This document shows, one piece after another, positions 1-6,471 of a stretch of DNA of 8,013 bases (the first letter of the stretch is position 1; each line of letters begins with the position of its first letter). Position numbers and translations under genes: made by a program. This DNA comes from Clostridiales bacterium (GTDB lineage: Bacteria > Bacillota > Clostridia > Oscillospirales > Acutalibacteraceae): contig JAHZES010000093.1 in NCBI GenBank assembly GCA_019421725.1, positions 1 through 8,013 on the forward strand, given 5' to 3'. Below the pieces are notes generated by a model. It ran no database searches. It saw only the letters and a program-made list of their open reading frames with translations, and was not told the DNA's origin.

Positions 1-1542
1 CAGGAACCCAAAGCGGCGAAGAGTGAGACGGGCGAAGCGCCGCAGGAGCGCAGGATCATGATTATCGGCGCGGGAGAGGCGGCCGATGTGCTGATTCGGG
101 AGATCACCACCAGCAGTTATCTGAATAATTGCAACGTGGTCGCTGTAATAGACGATTCCCCGGCCAAAATCGGGCAGTATATCCACGGGATCCGCATTTT
201 TGGCGGGCGTGATACCATCAAGCAGGCTGCGATGGAGACGAATGCGAATGAGATCATTTTTGCAATTCCGACCGCATCGCTGGAGGATCGCGCGGCGATT
301 TTAAACATCTGCAAGGAAACCGAGTGCAAGCTGGAAACACTGCCCGGCGTTTACCAGATGATCAACGGCGAAGTCAAGATCGGCTCCGTGCGCGACGTCG
401 AGATCGAAGACCTGCTCGGGCGGGAACCCGTCCGGGTCGATCTTTCCAACGTGACAAATTATGTACACGGAAAAACCGTGCTGGTTACAGGCGGCGGCGG
501 TTCCATCGGCAGCGAGCTTTGCCGGCAGATCGCGCAGTACGGCCCGAAGCAGCTGATCATTTTTGATGTTTACGAAAATAATGCCTACGACATTCAAAAC
601 GAGCTGCTGCGCAATTTTCCGGACCTGAATCTGATCGCACTGATCGGTTCGGTGCGAGATACCAAACGGATCAATTCCGTGATGGAAACCTACCGTCCGG
701 ATATCGTGTATCATGCGGCGGCTCACAAGCATGTCCCGCTGATGGAGGTCAGCCCGAACGAAGCGATCAAGAACAATGTTTTCGGCACGCTGAAAACCGT
801 TCAGGCAGCCGACCGTTGGGGCGTGAAACGCTTTGTCATGATCTCCACCGATAAGGCCGTCAATCCTACCAATGTGATGGGCGCGACCAAACGGATGTGT
901 GAAATGATCATCCAGATGTACAACGGCCGGTCAAAAACCGATTATGTGGCGGTTCGCTTTGGCAATGTGCTGGGCAGCAACGGCAGTGTGATTCCGCTGT
1001 TCAAGCGTCAGATCGAAAAGGGCGGGCCCGTCACCGTAACGGATCCGAATATCATCCGCTATTTTATGACGATCCCGGAGGCGGTTTCTCTGGTGCTGGA
1101 AGCGGGCGCATTGGCCAAGGGCGGCGAAATTTTTGTGCTGGATATGGGTAAGCCGGTCCGCATCCTTGACCTTGCGGAAAACCTGATCCGCCTTTCGGGT
1201 CATATGCCGTATGTTGATATTGATATTGAATTTACGGGGCTGCGGCCGGGAGAAAAGCTTTACGAAGAGCTGCTGATGGATGAGGAAGGCATGGCGACCA
1301 CTCCGAACAAGCTGATCCATATCGGTCATCCCATTGAATTCAACGAGGCGGAATACGAAGCGGGGTTGGAGCACTTGCGCTCGGTAATGATGGACGACAC
1401 CGTTGACATTCGTGCGGAGATCAGCAAGCTGGTGCCGACCTTTCATTCGCCGGAGGAAGTGAATGCCCGCCGCGAAGCGGAGCTGAAGGAAAAGGAGCAG
1501 GCTGCGCAGGCGGAAAAAGGCGGAGACCCTGACGAGGATTAA
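1..1542 (+). CDS. UDP-sugar 4,6-dehydratase, CapD/PglF/WbpM (FlaA1-like) family; 5' end missing
   Basis: The reading frame is open from base 1, so the first in-frame ATG (58) is probably internal; 513 residues are visible. Numbering from base 1, a first Rossmann-like segment with a GAGEAADV motif begins near residue 20, as in the cytoplasmic domain of long membrane-bound nucleotide-sugar dehydratases. The catalytic SDR domain follows: TGGGGSIGS at 163-171 (NAD(P) binding), HAAAHKHVP at 238-246, STDKAVNPTN at 282-291, MGATK at 293-297 (Met where classical SDRs have the catalytic Tyr, as in WbpM/PglF) and GLRPGEKLYEE at 413-423. Family members remove water from UDP-GlcNAc to give the 4-keto-6-deoxy sugar. 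Full-length relatives carry about four N-terminal membrane helices, expected upstream of the window. The C-terminal tail (about 485-513) is highly charged. The next gene, a sugar-phosphate transferase 47 nt downstream, supports a role in capsule, exopolysaccharide or protein-glycan synthesis. The exact sugar product cannot be told from sequence. Confidence 0.93.
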   Translation, partial: QEPKAAKSETGEAPQERRIMIIGAGEAADVLIREITTSSYLNNCNVVAVIDDSPAKIGQYIHGIRIFGGRDTIKQAAMETNANEIIFAIPTASLEDRAAILNICKETECKLETLPGVYQMINGEVKIGSVRDVEIEDLLGREPVRVDLSNVTNYVHGKTVLVTGGGGSIGSELCRQIAQYGPKQLIIFDVYENNAYDIQNELLRNFPDLNLIALIGSVRDTKRINSVMETYRPDIVYHAAAHKHVPLMEVSPNEAIKNNVFGTLKTVQAADRWGVKRFVMISTDKAVNPTNVMGATKRMCEMIIQMYNGRSKTDYVAVRFGNVLGSNGSVIPLFKRQIEKGGPVTVTDPNIIRYFMTIPEAVSLVLEAGALAKGGEIFVLDMGKPVRILDLAENLIRLSGHMPYVDIDIEFTGLRPGEKLYEELLMDEEGMATTPNKLIHIGHPIEFNEAEYEAGLEHLRSVMMDDTVDIRAEISKLVPTFHSPEEVNARREAELKEKEQAAQAEKGGDPDED

Positions 1543-1589
1543 GCCGCCCGGAGACGGTTTTTATATCCAAAAAGAACGGAGAGAATGCT

Positions 1590-2261
1590 GTGTATCAAAA
1601 CGGGATCAAACGTATTCTGGATTTTATTCTTGCTCTGTTGGGGCTTATTCTGCTTTCGCCGCTGTTTCTGGTTTTGATCGCCGCGATCAAAATCGATTCC
1701 CGCGGGCCGGTGCTGTTCCGGCAAAAGCGTGTCGGACTTCACAAAAAATGTTTTCCGATTTTGAAATTCCGCACCATGCGTATCGACACGCCGCGCGATA
1801 TGCCGACGCATCTGCTGGAAAACCCGGATCAGTATATTACCCGTGTGGGCGGATTTTTGCGCAAGACCTCGTTGGACGAGCTGCCGCAGATCTTGAATAT
1901 CCTTGCGGGACAGATGGCGATTATCGGTCCCCGGCCGGCTTTGTGGAATCAGGATGATCTGATTGCGGAGCGGGATAAATACGGAGCAAACGACGTCCGC
2001 CCCGGTTTAACGGGGTGGGCGCAGATTAACGGGCGCGACGAGCTGCCGATTCAGGAAAAGGCAAAGCTGGACGGAGAATATGTGCAGAGGATCGGCTTTG
2101 CTTTCGATGTAAAATGCTTTTTTGGGACCATTGGCGCAGTGCTACGCCACAAGGGCGTTGTAGAGGGGGGCACCGGCGAGCTGGAACGGGAAGCGGCTGC
2201 ACGGCAGGAAGAGAGCTCCGGGCTCTGCGAAAGCAACAGAAATCACACGGAGCCGAAATAA
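1590..2261 (+). CDS. Initiating sugar-phosphate (phosphoglycosyl) transferase, PglC/WcaJ family, short monotopic form
   Basis: A 223-residue protein starting at GTG 1590, with GGAGAG (1578-1583) 6 nt upstream. Residues 7-34 form one hydrophobic segment with a Ser-Pro at 23-24, the helix-break typical of the re-entrant membrane helix of monotopic phosphoglycosyl transferases. Family motifs follow in order: KIDSRGPVLFRQKRVG (34-49), PILKFRTM (56-63), the catalytic Asp-Glu pair D96/E97 in TSLDELPQ (93-100), IIGPRPAL (111-118) and RPGLTGWAQINGR (137-149). Its length matches the minimal PglC-like class, not the longer WcaJ/WbaP proteins with extra membrane helices. The reaction is transfer of a sugar-1-phosphate from a UDP-sugar to undecaprenyl phosphate at the inner face of the membrane, the first committed step of glycan assembly. 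It is probably co-transcribed with the dehydratase before it, which may make its donor sugar. The last 25 or so residues are polar and not conserved. The donor sugar is unknown. Confidence 0.93.
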   Translation: MYQNGIKRILDFILALLGLILLSPLFLVLIAAIKIDSRGPVLFRQKRVGLHKKCFPILKFRTMRIDTPRDMPTHLLENPDQYITRVGGFLRKTSLDELPQILNILAGQMAIIGPRPALWNQDDLIAERDKYGANDVRPGLTGWAQINGRDELPIQEKAKLDGEYVQRIGFAFDVKCFFGTIGAVLRHKGVVEGGTGELEREAAARQEESSGLCESNRNHTEPK

Positions 2262-2275
2262 AGGCTCCGTTTTTT
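2247..2275 (+). terminator. Rho-independent terminator overlapping the end of the sugar transferase gene
   Basis: A perfect 8-bp stem, ACGGAGCC (2247-2254) with GGCTCCGT (2263-2270), encloses an 8-nt loop and runs into six T residues (2270-2275). The left arm lies inside the coding sequence, and the TAA stop (2259-2261) is in the loop, so the hairpin forms only behind the terminating ribosome. It separates the polysaccharide genes from the methionine operon. Confidence 0.85.
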
Positions 2276-2307
2276 AATGGCAGTAAAACACGGTTTGAAA
2301 GTTATGC

Positions 2308-2316
2308 AAAGGAGAG
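2308..2316 (+). promoter_or_regulatory. Ribosome binding site that fixes the metF start
   Basis: AAAGGAGAG lies 8 nt before ATG 2325. This favours 2325 over the in-frame ATG at 2277, which has no Shine-Dalgarno and directly abuts the terminator T-tract. The resulting 297-residue length also matches the family. Confidence 0.85.
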
Positions 2317-2324
2317 ATAAGATC

Positions 2325-3218
2325 ATGAAGCTTTCAGAAATTGATCGCTCAAGAAAAACCGTATTTTCTCTGGAGGTTTTTCCTCCTAAAAAGAGCAGCC
2401 CGCTGGAATCCATTACGAATATTCTCGGTGAAATGCGGCCGTTTGAACCTGATTTTATCAGCGTTACCTTTGGCGCGGGCGGCAGCCTCGCGGATAATTC
2501 TACCTGTAAAATTTCATCTCTGATCAAGCACCAGTACGGCATTGAACCGTTGGCGCACCTTTCCTGCGTCAACCTCAGCCGCAGCGAGGTGCTCGGTGTT
2601 TTAAAGCAGCTGGAGGAGGCCGGTGTTGAAAATGTGCTGGCGCTGCGCGGTGACCGCGACCCTTCCCGCACACCAAAGGAAGACTTTCATTATGCGTGTG
2701 AACTGATCAAGCTGGTTCGTGAAAACAGCGAAATGGGCATTGCAGCTGCCTGTTACCCCGAAACGCACCCCGAGGCGCTTTCTCCGGAGGAAGACCTGCG
2801 CCACCTGAAAGAAAAAGTGGAGGCCGGTGCAACGCACCTGATCTCTCAGCTGTTTTTTGACAATCACGATTTTATAGATTTTCTGTACCGCGTCCGGTCG
2901 GCGGGCATAGAAGTCCCGGTGGAAGCGGGCATTATGCCGGTTGTGAACAAAAAACAGGTGGAGCGGATGGTTTCGCTTTGCGGAGCCAGCCTGCCGAAAA
3001 AATTTGCAAAAATGATGAACCGCTACGGCAACGATCCGGAGGCCATGTATGATGCTGGTATTGCCTATGCCAGCGAACAAATCATTGATCTGGTTTCCAG
3101 CGGTGTACAGGGAATTCACCTGTATACAATGAATAACCCCGAGGTTGCGTCACGGATTTGCCGCAACGTCCGCTCCATTATCCGCTGCGTGAACCGTGTG
3201 CCGGGTGTGCAGAACTGA
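2325..3218 (+). CDS. metF: Methylenetetrahydrofolate reductase, FAD-dependent
   Basis: A 297-residue protein, almost the length of E. coli MetF. It reduces 5,10-methylene-THF to 5-methyl-THF, the methyl donor for methionine synthase, in the cytoplasm. Conserved features are SLEVFPPK (15-22) with E17 matching the catalytic Glu28 of E. coli; SVTFGAGG (46-53); VLALRGDRD (104-112) with D110 matching the flavin-contacting Asp120; AACYPETHPEA (141-151); HLISQLFFD (171-179) with Q175 matching the folate-binding Gln183; GIMPV (202-206); and GIHLYTMNNPE (263-273). It has the single TIM-barrel domain and no eukaryote-type regulatory extension. It is followed after 11 nt by the MetH activation-domain gene and then by metH, so it feeds the next enzyme in the pathway. 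No metV-like partner, known from acetogen MetF complexes, is seen in the window. Whether NADH or another reductant is used cannot be decided from sequence. Translation starts at ATG 2325 behind a strong ribosome site. Confidence 0.95.
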   Translation: MKLSEIDRSRKTVFSLEVFPPKKSSPLESITNILGEMRPFEPDFISVTFGAGGSLADNSTCKISSLIKHQYGIEPLAHLSCVNLSRSEVLGVLKQLEEAGVENVLALRGDRDPSRTPKEDFHYACELIKLVRENSEMGIAAACYPETHPEALSPEEDLRHLKEKVEAGATHLISQLFFDNHDFIDFLYRVRSAGIEVPVEAGIMPVVNKKQVERMVSLCGASLPKKFAKMMNRYGNDPEAMYDAGIAYASEQIIDLVSSGVQGIHLYTMNNPEVASRICRNVRSIIRCVNRVPGVQN

Positions 3219-3229
3219 TCGGAGGCCTT

Positions 3230-3910
3230 ATGAGCGAAGCGTATGAAATAGACCGCGCGGAGGTGCTGCGTTATCTGCACTGCACAGCGGAGGACGATTC
3301 CACCCGCGTGTTGCTTGACCGCTGCCTTTTGGAAGTCCGGCAGACGGCAAGGCCGCGTGCGGTTTGCCGGGTGTTTGACCTGGATCGCATCGGTCCGGAA
3401 TTTGTTTCCTTTGTCGGCACAGGACTGAAGATTCCCGGCAGCGACCTGCAGCACCATTTGAGCGGATGCCGGAGGGCAGTGCTGTTGGCGGCAACGCTTG
3501 GCGAAGGGATAGACCGTATTGTCCGCACCGCGCAGGTTACCGATATGGCCCGAGCCGTGGTGCTGGATTGCTGCGCAAGCGCTATGGTGGAATCGGTTTG
3601 CAGCGCAGAGGAAGGGCGGCTGCGCGGAGAGGCGGTTTTGCGAGGGGAATTTCTTACGTCCCGCTTTTCTCCCGGCTACGGCGACGTGCCGCTTGCGGTG
3701 CAGAAGGATTTTCTGGCGGTGCTGGAGGCCGGGAAACGGATCGGACTTTTTGCTTCGGAGGAAAATCTGTTGATCCCGCGCAAATCGGTGACCGCGGTGC
3801 TCGGCCTTGCGGATCACCCGGTAACGGGAGCTCTGGCGGGCTGCAAAACCTGCGCGCTGCGGGGAAAGTGCGAGTTCCGCCGCCGGGGCACGACGTGCTT
3901 TACGGAATAA
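3230..3910 (+). CDS. Stand-alone methionine synthase activation-domain protein with C-terminal Cys cluster
   Basis: A 226-residue protein resembling the SAM-binding activation domain that is the C-terminal part of E. coli MetH but here is encoded separately. The most diagnostic segment is RFSPGYGD at 145-152, matching the R-x-x-PGY signature that binds S-adenosylmethionine, followed by PRKSVTAVLGL at 183-193, where the family has a similar KS-V motif. An Ala/Gly-rich helix (residues 84-124) corresponds to the core of the fold. By family knowledge it helps reductive methylation of inactive cob(II)alamin, returning MetH to the cycle. The extreme C-terminus holds C205, C208, C214 and C223 (CX2CX5CX8C), absent from the E. 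coli domain; this could bind a metal or Fe-S cluster, which is inference. The start is ATG 3230 with GGAGG at 3221-3225, only 4 nt away; a longer frame from TTG 3158 would overlap metF by 61 nt and lacks support. It sits 11 nt after metF and 31 nt before metH. Confidence 0.88.
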   Translation: MSEAYEIDRAEVLRYLHCTAEDDSTRVLLDRCLLEVRQTARPRAVCRVFDLDRIGPEFVSFVGTGLKIPGSDLQHHLSGCRRAVLLAATLGEGIDRIVRTAQVTDMARAVVLDCCASAMVESVCSAEEGRLRGEAVLRGEFLTSRFSPGYGDVPLAVQKDFLAVLEAGKRIGLFASEENLLIPRKSVTAVLGLADHPVTGALAGCKTCALRGKCEFRRRGTTCFTE

Positions 3911-3941
3911 ATTCAGAATGGTTGATTAAGGGCGTGATATC

Positions 3942-6329
3942 ATGAAAAATGTTCGGGAATTGCTGAGCGGCGGTGTGGTGCTGCTTGACGGCGCAATGGG
4001 AACCATGCTGCAAAAAAGCGGATTGCCTGCCGGGGAGCGCCCCGAGCTGCTGAACCTTTCACACCCGGAGCAGATCACGGCGATCCACCGTGCGTATGTG
4101 GAACAGGGTGCGCAGATCATTTACACCAATACTTTTGGCGCAAACGGGCACAAGCTGGCGGGAACCGGCGTTTCGGTAGATCAGGTGGTTGCGGCGGGCG
4201 TAAAGGCCGCCAGGGCTGCCGTGGGAGAAAGTGCCTTTGCCGCGCTCGACGTGGGGCCGCTCGGCGAACTGCTGGAACCGTCGGGAAGCTTGCGCTTTGA
4301 GGACGCCTATGCGCTTTTTGCCGAGCAGATGACTGCGGGAGAGCGGGCGGGCGCCGATCTGATCGTTGTGGAAACGATGACCGATCTTTATGAGGTCAAA
4401 GCGGCGCTGCTGGCGGCAAAGGAAAACACAAAGCTGCCCGTTTTTGTGACGATGACCTTTGAGGAAAACAGAAGAACCTTTACGGGATGCTCGGTTTCGG
4501 CTATGGCGCTTCTCTGTGAAGGGCTTGGCGCAGATGCCATCGGTTTCAACTGCTCGCTTGGGCCGGACGAGCTTTTCCCGATTGCGGAGGAGCTTTCGCA
4601 CTGGACGTCGCTCCCCATGATCGTGAAGGCGAACGCGGGACTGCCAGATCCGGTTACGAATGCTTACAGTATTGACGAGACGCATTTTGCGTCCTCTATG
4701 GAAAAGTTTTTGTCGCTCGGGGTTTCTTTGTTGGGAGGCTGCTGCGGTACTACGCCGGAATACCTTGCGCAGCTGCGCAGAGCGGTAAAGGGAAAGGCTC
4801 CGTGCGTGCGCGATTATGTACCGCGCGCCGCACTCTGCAGCCCGACAAAAACCGTGGAAGTCAACGGGGTGCGCATTATCGGCGAACGCATCAACCCCAC
4901 AGGGAAAAAACGGTTTAAACAGGCGTTGATAGAAAAGGATATGGATTATATTCTGGCGCAGGGAGTTGCTCAGGCGGAAGCCGGCGCCGAAATTCTTGAC
5001 GTCAACGTCGGTCTGCCGGAGATCGACGAGCCCGAAATGATGCGGGAAACGGTGCGCAGACTGCAGTCGGTGCTGGAACTGCCGCTGCAGCTGGATTCCA
5101 GCGACCCCAAAGCGCTGGAGATCGGGCTGCGGATTTACAACGGCAAGCCGGTTGTCAATTCTGTAAACGGAGAGGAAAAGTCGCTGCAGACTGTGCTGCC
5201 GCTCGTTAAAAAGTACGGAGCCGCGGTCGTGGGGCTAACGCTGGACAAAAACGGGATCCCGCCGAAGGCGGAGCAGCGCTTTGCCATTGCGGAGCGCATT
5301 CTGAAGGCCGCGCTGTCTTACGGGATCCACAGAGAAGATGTTTATATCGACTGTTTGACCCTGACCGCCTCGGTGCAGCAGGTGGAGGTTTACGAAACGC
5401 TTCGCGCGGTAAAAATGGTGAAGGAAAAGCTCGGTCTGCGAACGGTACTTGGAGTTTCCAATATTTCCTTCGGTCTGCCTAATCGGGAGCTGATCAACCG
5501 CTCGTTTCTGCTGCTTGCCATGAATGCAGGGTTGGATCTTCCGATCATTAACCCGAACATTTCTGCCATGACGGATACGGTTGCGGCGTTCAATGTGCTG
5601 GCAAACCGCGACCGCGGGGCGGCGCAGTATGTGGAAAGGTATTCTCTTCCGGCAGAAGGAAACGCCGCGCCGAAGGCGGCGCAGCAGGTTTCGGAGGACC
5701 CGGCGCAGGCGCTTGGCAGCGCGGTGCGGAAAGGGATCCGGCACGAAGCGGCTGCGTTGACAAAGGAGCTGCTGAAAACGCAGGGGCCGATGCAGATCGT
5801 GGACGGTATTCTGATTCCGGCGCTCGACGAAGTCGGAAAAAAATTTGAGGCGGGTATTCTGTTTTTACCACAGCTGCTTCAGGCTGCGCAGGCTTCGCAG
5901 GAGGCGTTTTCCTGCATTAAGGACGCAATTGCCGCCGCCGGTACCGGCGGCGAGGACAAGGGAAAAATTATTGTGGCGACCGTTAAGGGAGATATTCACG
6001 ATATTGGAAAAAACATTGTCAAAACGCTGTTGGAAAATTACGGATTTCATGTGATCGACTTGGGGCGCGATGTTCCGCCGGAAGAAGTTCTCCGCGCGGC
6101 AAAGGAACAGAATGTGCGGCTGGTCGGTCTCAGCGCGCTGATGACAACGACGCTCAAGAGCATGGAGGAAACGATTTCTCTGCTTAAGCGCGAAATTCCG
6201 GATTGCTGCGTGATGGTCGGCGGTGCGGTGCTTACAGAGGATTACGCGGAAAAAATCGGTGCGGATTACTACGCGCAGGACGCTCGCCGTTCCGTAGCAA
6301 TTGCGCAGGATTTTTTTGGAAAATTGTAA
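3942..6329 (+). CDS. metH: Cobalamin-dependent methionine synthase lacking the activation domain
   Basis: A 795-residue cytoplasmic enzyme that transfers methyl from 5-methyl-THF through cobalamin to homocysteine. Domain 1 (about 1-285) is the homocysteine methyltransferase barrel: DGAMGTMLQ (16-24), zinc ligands C204 in NCSLGP and C267/C268 in GGCCGTT. Domain 2 (about 308-565) binds the folate: GERINPTGKKRFKQAL (314-329), DVNVG (353-357), DSSDPKALE (385-393), VSNISFGLP (505-513). A Pro/Ala-rich linker (569-590) leads to the helical cap (about 592-665), then the B12 Rossmann domain (about 675-795) with GDIHDIGKNIV (683-693; H686 is the expected lower cobalt ligand) and SALMTTT (731-737). The protein stops where E. 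coli MetH (about 1230 residues) continues into its activation domain; the preceding gene supplies that part. AAGGG (3928-3932) lies 9 nt before ATG 3942. A terminator follows 10 nt after the stop, so this is the last gene of the operon. A methanogen-like corrinoid methyltransferase fusion is a less likely reading, given the zinc and folate motifs. Confidence 0.95.
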   Translation: MKNVRELLSGGVVLLDGAMGTMLQKSGLPAGERPELLNLSHPEQITAIHRAYVEQGAQIIYTNTFGANGHKLAGTGVSVDQVVAAGVKAARAAVGESAFAALDVGPLGELLEPSGSLRFEDAYALFAEQMTAGERAGADLIVVETMTDLYEVKAALLAAKENTKLPVFVTMTFEENRRTFTGCSVSAMALLCEGLGADAIGFNCSLGPDELFPIAEELSHWTSLPMIVKANAGLPDPVTNAYSIDETHFASSMEKFLSLGVSLLGGCCGTTPEYLAQLRRAVKGKAPCVRDYVPRAALCSPTKTVEVNGVRIIGERINPTGKKRFKQALIEKDMDYILAQGVAQAEAGAEILDVNVGLPEIDEPEMMRETVRRLQSVLELPLQLDSSDPKALEIGLRIYNGKPVVNSVNGEEKSLQTVLPLVKKYGAAVVGLTLDKNGIPPKAEQRFAIAERILKAALSYGIHREDVYIDCLTLTASVQQVEVYETLRAVKMVKEKLGLRTVLGVSNISFGLPNRELINRSFLLLAMNAGLDLPIINPNISAMTDTVAAFNVLANRDRGAAQYVERYSLPAEGNAAPKAAQQVSEDPAQALGSAVRKGIRHEAAALTKELLKTQGPMQIVDGILIPALDEVGKKFEAGILFLPQLLQAAQASQEAFSCIKDAIAAAGTGGEDKGKIIVATVKGDIHDIGKNIVKTLLENYGFHVIDLGRDVPPEEVLRAAKEQNVRLVGLSALMTTTLKSMEETISLLKREIPDCCVMVGGAVLTEDYAEKIGADYYAQDARRSVAIAQDFFGKL
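5663..5681 (+). repeat. GC-rich inverted repeat in metH, at the linker before the B12 cap
   Basis: CGCCGC (5663-5668) pairs with GCGGCG (5676-5681) across a 7-nt loop. It falls in the codons of the Ala/Pro-rich interdomain linker (around residues 575-580). It has no T-tract, so it is not a terminator. It may simply reflect Ala codon usage (GCC/GCG). Confidence 0.4.
5934..5951 (+). repeat. Perfect 18-bp GC-rich palindrome inside metH
   Basis: GCCGCCGGTACCGGCGGC is its own reverse complement. It encodes the short Ala/Gly/Thr segment (about residues 665-670) between the helical cap and the B12 Rossmann domain. With no unpaired loop it would make a weak hairpin in RNA. A protein-binding role is not shown. 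Confidence 0.5.
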
Positions 6330-6338
6330 CGCCCTTTT

Positions 6339-6374
6339 AACAACGGCCTTCTGTTGAAGGTTCGTTGTTTTTTT
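6339..6374 (+). terminator. Rho-independent terminator after metH
   Basis: The outer stem AACAACG (6339-6345) pairs with CGTTGTT (6363-6369). The inner stem CCTTC (6347-6351) pairs with GAAGG (6356-6360) around a TGTT tetraloop, with a small internal loop (G against TT). The right arm merges into a seven-T run (6368-6374). It closes the metF-metH operon 10 nt after the metH stop. Confidence 0.88.
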
Positions 6375-6390
6375 ATTCATAATTTGGAGG

Positions 6391-6420
6391 TTGAAACAAA
6401 AGAAACGGGTATGTTACAAT
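6391..6420 (+). promoter_or_regulatory. Sigma-A-type promoter with extended -10 for the activase gene
   Basis: TTGAAA (6391-6396) serves as the -35 element and TACAAT (6415-6420) as the -10, with an 18-nt spacer. TG at 6412-6413, one base before the -10, makes it an extended -10. The predicted transcript start is near 6427, giving a leader of about 45 nt before ATG 6472. It lies immediately downstream of the metH terminator, so the activase is expected to be a separate transcription unit. Confidence 0.7.
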
Positions 6421-6426
6421 GTTACA
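6411..6426 (+). repeat. Tandem direct repeat (ATGTTACA twice) across the -10 element
   Basis: Two exact adjacent copies of ATGTTACA occupy 6411-6418 and 6419-6426, covering the extended -10 and the bases up to the predicted start of transcription. A repressor bound here would block the polymerase, so it is a candidate operator; no regulator is identified in the window. Chance repetition in an AT-rich promoter remains possible. Confidence 0.55.
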
Positions 6427-6452
6427 CAAAATGGTTCGGTAGCGCCGAAAAC

Positions 6453-6460
6453 GAAAGGAA
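6453..6460 (+). promoter_or_regulatory. Ribosome binding site of the activase gene; start ambiguous
   Basis: GAAAGGAA lies 11 nt before ATG 6472 and 5 nt before an in-frame TTG at 6466. The spacing suits TTG a little better, the codon suits ATG. The choice changes the protein by two residues only. Confidence 0.6.
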
Positions 6461-6471
6461 CGGTCTTGGCA

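Noticed and set aside
1543..1562. Possible hairpin plus T-run between the dehydratase and sugar transferase genes
   Set aside because: Only about 3 bp of CCG/CGG pairing could be found before the five-T run, too weak for a terminator; the two genes are more likely co-transcribed.
2294..2321. TTGAAA with GATAAG as a promoter just before metF
   Set aside because: The -10 match is poor, and transcription would begin at about the start codon, losing the clear ribosome binding site.
2277..2324. Upstream in-frame ATG for metF at 2277
   Set aside because: No Shine-Dalgarno precedes it, it abuts the terminator T-tract, and the extra 16 residues are not part of the family; ATG 2325 has a strong site.
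3158..3229. Longer start (TTG 3158) for the activation-domain gene
   Set aside because: It would overlap the metF end by 61 nt and lacks a ribosome site. ATG 3230 follows GGAGG.
3116..3817. Open frame on the - strand (233 codons)
   Set aside because: It is antisense to the activation-domain gene and has a low-complexity basic composition and no ribosome site; treated as a shadow.
6330..6471. Small RNA or riboswitch in the metH-activase gap
   Set aside because: The 142 nt are accounted for by the terminator, the promoter and a short leader of about 45 nt. No conserved riboswitch core was recognised by eye.
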